DNA of 8,211 nucleotides, taken from assembly GCA_008501575.1 (NCBI GenBank), contig QQUO01000353.1, positions 1-8,211 on the forward strand, read 5' to 3'. This document shows, in pieces, positions 6,335 through 8,211 of the stretch. Within the stretch, counting starts at the first letter, position 1. Every line of letters starts with the position of its first letter. The notes under the pieces are model-generated. The model was not told the origin of the DNA and did not search any database. It saw only the letters and a program-made list of their open reading frames with translations. Source of the DNA: Pseudomonadota bacterium (GTDB lineage Bacteria > Pseudomonadota > Gammaproteobacteria > Xanthomonadales > Marinicellaceae). The translations under genes and the position numbers were made by a program.

Positions 6335-7903
6335 ATGTTTAACCTGTTTTCAAAACGCATTCAATACAGCATCAAAAATGATGTTTTGTCCGGCCTGACC
6401 GTGGCTTTGGCTTTGGTTCCTGAGGCGGTGGCGTTTGCTTTTGTGGCCGGTGTTGATCCACTTGTGGGCTTATATGCGGCGTTTATGGTGGGATTATTAA
6501 CTTCAATATTTGGCGGGCGCCCGGGAATGATTTCCGGTGCCACCGGCGCCATGGCGGTGGTGATGGTGGCATTGGTGGCTCAGCACGGTGTTGAGTATTT
6601 ATTTGCTGCGGTGGTATTAACCGGCGTAATCCAAATGCTGGCTGGAATTTTGCGTTTGGGAATGTTTATCCGGATGGTGCCCTACCCGGTGATGCTGGGC
6701 TTTGTAAATGGCTTGGCCATTGTGATTTTTCTGGCTCAATTGGGTCAATTTAAGGTTATTAGTGACGACGGCATTAAGGTTTGGATGAGTGGCGACACTT
6801 TGTACTGGATGCTTGGGATGGTGTTATTAACCATGCTCATTATTCACTTCTTACCTAAACTCACCCGCGCAGTACCGGCTTCTTTGGTGGCGATTGTCGG
6901 GGTAACGGCGTTGGTTATCTTGCTGGAAATTCCAATTCCCAATGTTATTGATTATATGCGTGGTGAGTCCGGAAACCCGGCCGCCACCTTAGCCGGTGGT
7001 TTACCGACTTTTGCCATTCCCGAGGTGCCTTTGACCATGGCCACATTTAAAATTATTTTACCTTATGCGGTGATTTTGGCCGCTGTTGGTTTAATTGAAT
7101 CCTTGTTAACCATGAGTTTAATTGATGAAGTCACAGAAACCCGTGGTAATGGTAATCGCGAATGTCTGGGCCAAGGCATCGCCAACTTCACCACCGGCTT
7201 TTTTGGCGGCATGGGTGGTTGTGCCATGATTGGCCAAAGTATGATTAACATCAAATCCGGAGGCCGTGGGCGCTTGTCTGGGATTACAGCGGCAGTCGCT
7301 TTACTGTTATTTATATTGGTGGGTTCAAGATGGATTGAGATGATTCCTTTGGCGGCCTTGGTTGGTGTCATGTTTATGGTGGTTTTAGGCACTTTTGAAT
7401 GGGCCAGCTTACGGATGATTAATAAGGTTCAAAAGTCAGAAATTTTTGTTATTGTCCTGGTTTCAGGGATTACCGTCATCGCTGATTTGGCCATTGCCGT
7501 GATTATTGGTGTGATTGTCAGCGCCCTGGTGTTTGCCTGGAAAGGGGCCAAACGGATTGATGCCAAAACCCACATCGATGAACAAGGCTCCAAAATTTAC
7601 CAACTGTCAGGACCGGTCTTTTTTGGTTCCATTCACAATTTTCAGAATATTTTCTCACCGGCTGATGATCCTGATGATGTGATTGTCGATTTTCTCGATG
7701 CCCGGGTATATGACCATTCCGGTATTGAAGCCCTCGACAAACTCGCCGATCGTTATCAGCGTCGCGGTAAAACGGTGCACTACCGACATCTGAGCGCTGA
7801 ATGTATCGGCATGTTACGCAAAGCCGGTGATTTAGTCGAAGTTAATCTGATTGAAGACCCGCGATATAAAGTCGCCAACCCATCACTAAAAGTTTCAAAT
7901 TAG
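6335..7903 (+). CDS. SulP (SLC26) family anion transporter with C-terminal STAS domain
   Basis: This 522-residue inner-membrane transporter has a hydrophobic core of about residues 12-400 and a cytoplasmic STAS domain at about 421-507. SulP landmarks include [10 protein letters not shown] (16-25), V-P-E-A (28-31), [11 protein letters not shown] (40-50), the G-A-T-G-A-M segment (68-73) and the Gly-rich stretch [14 protein letters not shown] (289-302). The STAS part has [17 protein letters not shown], the equivalent of the DxSG loop. Family substrates are sulphate, bicarbonate, dicarboxylates or other anions; this one cannot be called from sequence alone. I chose ATG 6335 because the protein then starts [10 protein letters not shown] directly before the family domain. 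An in-frame GTG at 6275 would add 20 residues ([19 protein letters not shown] region) that do not look like a SulP N-terminus. Neither start has a good Shine-Dalgarno. It is divergent from sstT and convergent with pdxH. Confidence 0.9.
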   Translation: MFNLFSKRIQYSIKNDVLSGLTVALALVPEAVAFAFVAGVDPLVGLYAAFMVGLLTSIFGGRPGMISGATGAMAVVMVALVAQHGVEYLFAAVVLTGVIQMLAGILRLGMFIRMVPYPVMLGFVNGLAIVIFLAQLGQFKVISDDGIKVWMSGDTLYWMLGMVLLTMLIIHFLPKLTRAVPASLVAIVGVTALVILLEIPIPNVIDYMRGESGNPAATLAGGLPTFAIPEVPLTMATFKIILPYAVILAAVGLIESLLTMSLIDEVTETRGNGNRECLGQGIANFTTGFFGGMGGCAMIGQSMINIKSGGRGRLSGITAAVALLLFILVGSRWIEMIPLAALVGVMFMVVLGTFEWASLRMINKVQKSEIFVIVLVSGITVIADLAIAVIIGVIVSALVFAWKGAKRIDAKTHIDEQGSKIYQLSGPVFFGSIHNFQNIFSPADDPDDVIVDFLDARVYDHSGIEALDKLADRYQRRGKTVHYRHLSAECIGMLRKAGDLVEVNLIEDPRYKVANPSLKVSN

Positions 7904-7906
7904 TAT

Positions 7907-7976
7907 AAAACTGATCAAAAAATCGTCGTTAGGGGAAATTAACTTTGAACCGGCAGATGAATTTTTTCGCAGTTTT
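7907..7976. terminator. Imperfect long inverted repeat between convergent SulP and pdxH genes
   Basis: AAAACTG (7907-7913) pairs with CAGTTTT (7970-7976), and inside it AAAAAAT (7917-7923) pairs with ATTTTTT (7961-7967), separated by small unpaired ATC and CG. With a bulged A at 7960 the stem can extend by CGTC (7924-7927) with GATG (7956-7959, one G-T pair). The remaining loop is 28 bases. It starts 3 bases after the SulP stop and ends 7 bases before the pdxH stop, the expected place for a two-way terminator. Each strand carries a six-T run on its far arm. The A/T-rich stem and large loop make it atypical. Confidence 0.4.
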
Positions 7977-7983
7977 GCATACA

Positions 7984-8211
7984 TTAAGGGGCCAATCGTT
8001 CAATGTGCCAACCCTGATCGGTTTTACTATAGCTGAATCGGTCATGTAAGCGGCTGGCGCGACCCTGCCAAAACTCATAGTGATCCGGAATGACCCGATA
8101 GCCACCCCAATGGTTGGGCAATGGTATATCACCTGTTTTAAAGCGTTCTTTTATTCCATGCAATAATTGAGATAATTTTTCTCTGTTTTTTATGGGATGA
8201 CTCTGGGCTGA
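7984..8211 (-). CDS. pdxH: Pyridoxine/pyridoxamine 5'-phosphate oxidase, C-terminal part (runs off the window)
   Basis: The last 75 codons and the TAA stop (complement of 7984-7986) are present; the rest lies beyond the right edge. PdxH uses FMN and oxygen to oxidise pyridoxine or pyridoxamine 5'-phosphate to pyridoxal 5'-phosphate in the cytoplasm. The visible part has [12 protein letters not shown] then [14 protein letters not shown], and ends W-H-I-E-R-L-A-P. This is the PdxH C-terminal signature; the R-L-H of RLHDR corresponds to the Arg197/His199 substrate-phosphate and pyridine-contacting pair of the E. coli enzyme, and the conserved Trp and final Arg of the motif to FMN contacts. The C-terminal RLAP is also typical. 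About one third of the roughly 215-residue protein is visible. The conserved end looks intact. Confidence 0.96.
   Translation of the reverse strand, partial: SAQSHPIKNREKLSQLLHGIKERFKTGDIPLPNHWGGYRVIPDHYEFWQGRASRLHDRFSYSKTDQGWHIERLAP

Noticed and set aside
7063..7392. Minus-strand open frame of 109 codons inside the SulP gene
   Set aside because: It is an antisense shadow of a GC-richer, Gly/Ala-rich transmembrane coding region; its Pro/Met-rich composition is what the reverse of such codons gives.
7929..8132. Minus-strand open frame of 67 codons at the right edge
   Set aside because: It overlaps pdxH in a different frame, while the pdxH frame gives the diagnostic RLHDR and RLAP motifs.

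Overview
This 8.2 kb window reads as ordinary chromosomal DNA from a Gram-negative gammaproteobacterium of moderate-to-low GC. Three things suggest this: an SstT-type Na+/serine-threonine symporter, a canonical PdxH C-terminus, and a secreted beta-helix protein ending in a short '...FEDGFE' tail. From memory, such tails recur in Marinicella-like and Xanthomonadales-related bacteria. The taxonomic guess is inference only. I see no transposase, integrase, phage gene, CRISPR array, rRNA or tRNA.

Layout, left to right. Positions 1-46 probably hold the last codons of an upstream gene, followed almost at once by a glutathione S-transferase-like gene (53-700, +). After a gap with a possible promoter comes the most distinctive gene (799-2397, +). 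It encodes a membrane-anchored or exported protein with nine 23-residue MORN repeats fused to a C13 (legumain-like) cysteine peptidase domain with an intact His/Cys pair. It converges on a secreted right-handed beta-helix protein (2576-3877, -) across an AT-rich 178 bp spacer.

Three further minus-strand genes follow: a VOC/glyoxalase-fold protein (4030-4410), a four-helix conserved membrane protein of unknown function (4474-4863), and sstT (4912-6156). Their shared orientation and short gaps would allow an operon read from sstT towards the VOC gene, although each of the two small genes has its own good Shine-Dalgarno site. sstT is divergent from a SulP/SLC26 anion transporter with a C-terminal STAS domain (6335-7903, +). 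The shared upstream region contains a dyad and a tandem 8-mer. The SulP gene converges on the 3' end of pdxH (7984 to beyond the window edge, -), and an imperfect long inverted repeat lies between them.

The genes do not form one obvious pathway. They look like a mixture of housekeeping and uptake functions (PdxH, SstT, SulP, GST, VOC) with two envelope or secreted proteins. The best candidates for under-described biology are the MORN-C13 peptidase fusion and the C-terminal tail of the beta-helix protein.
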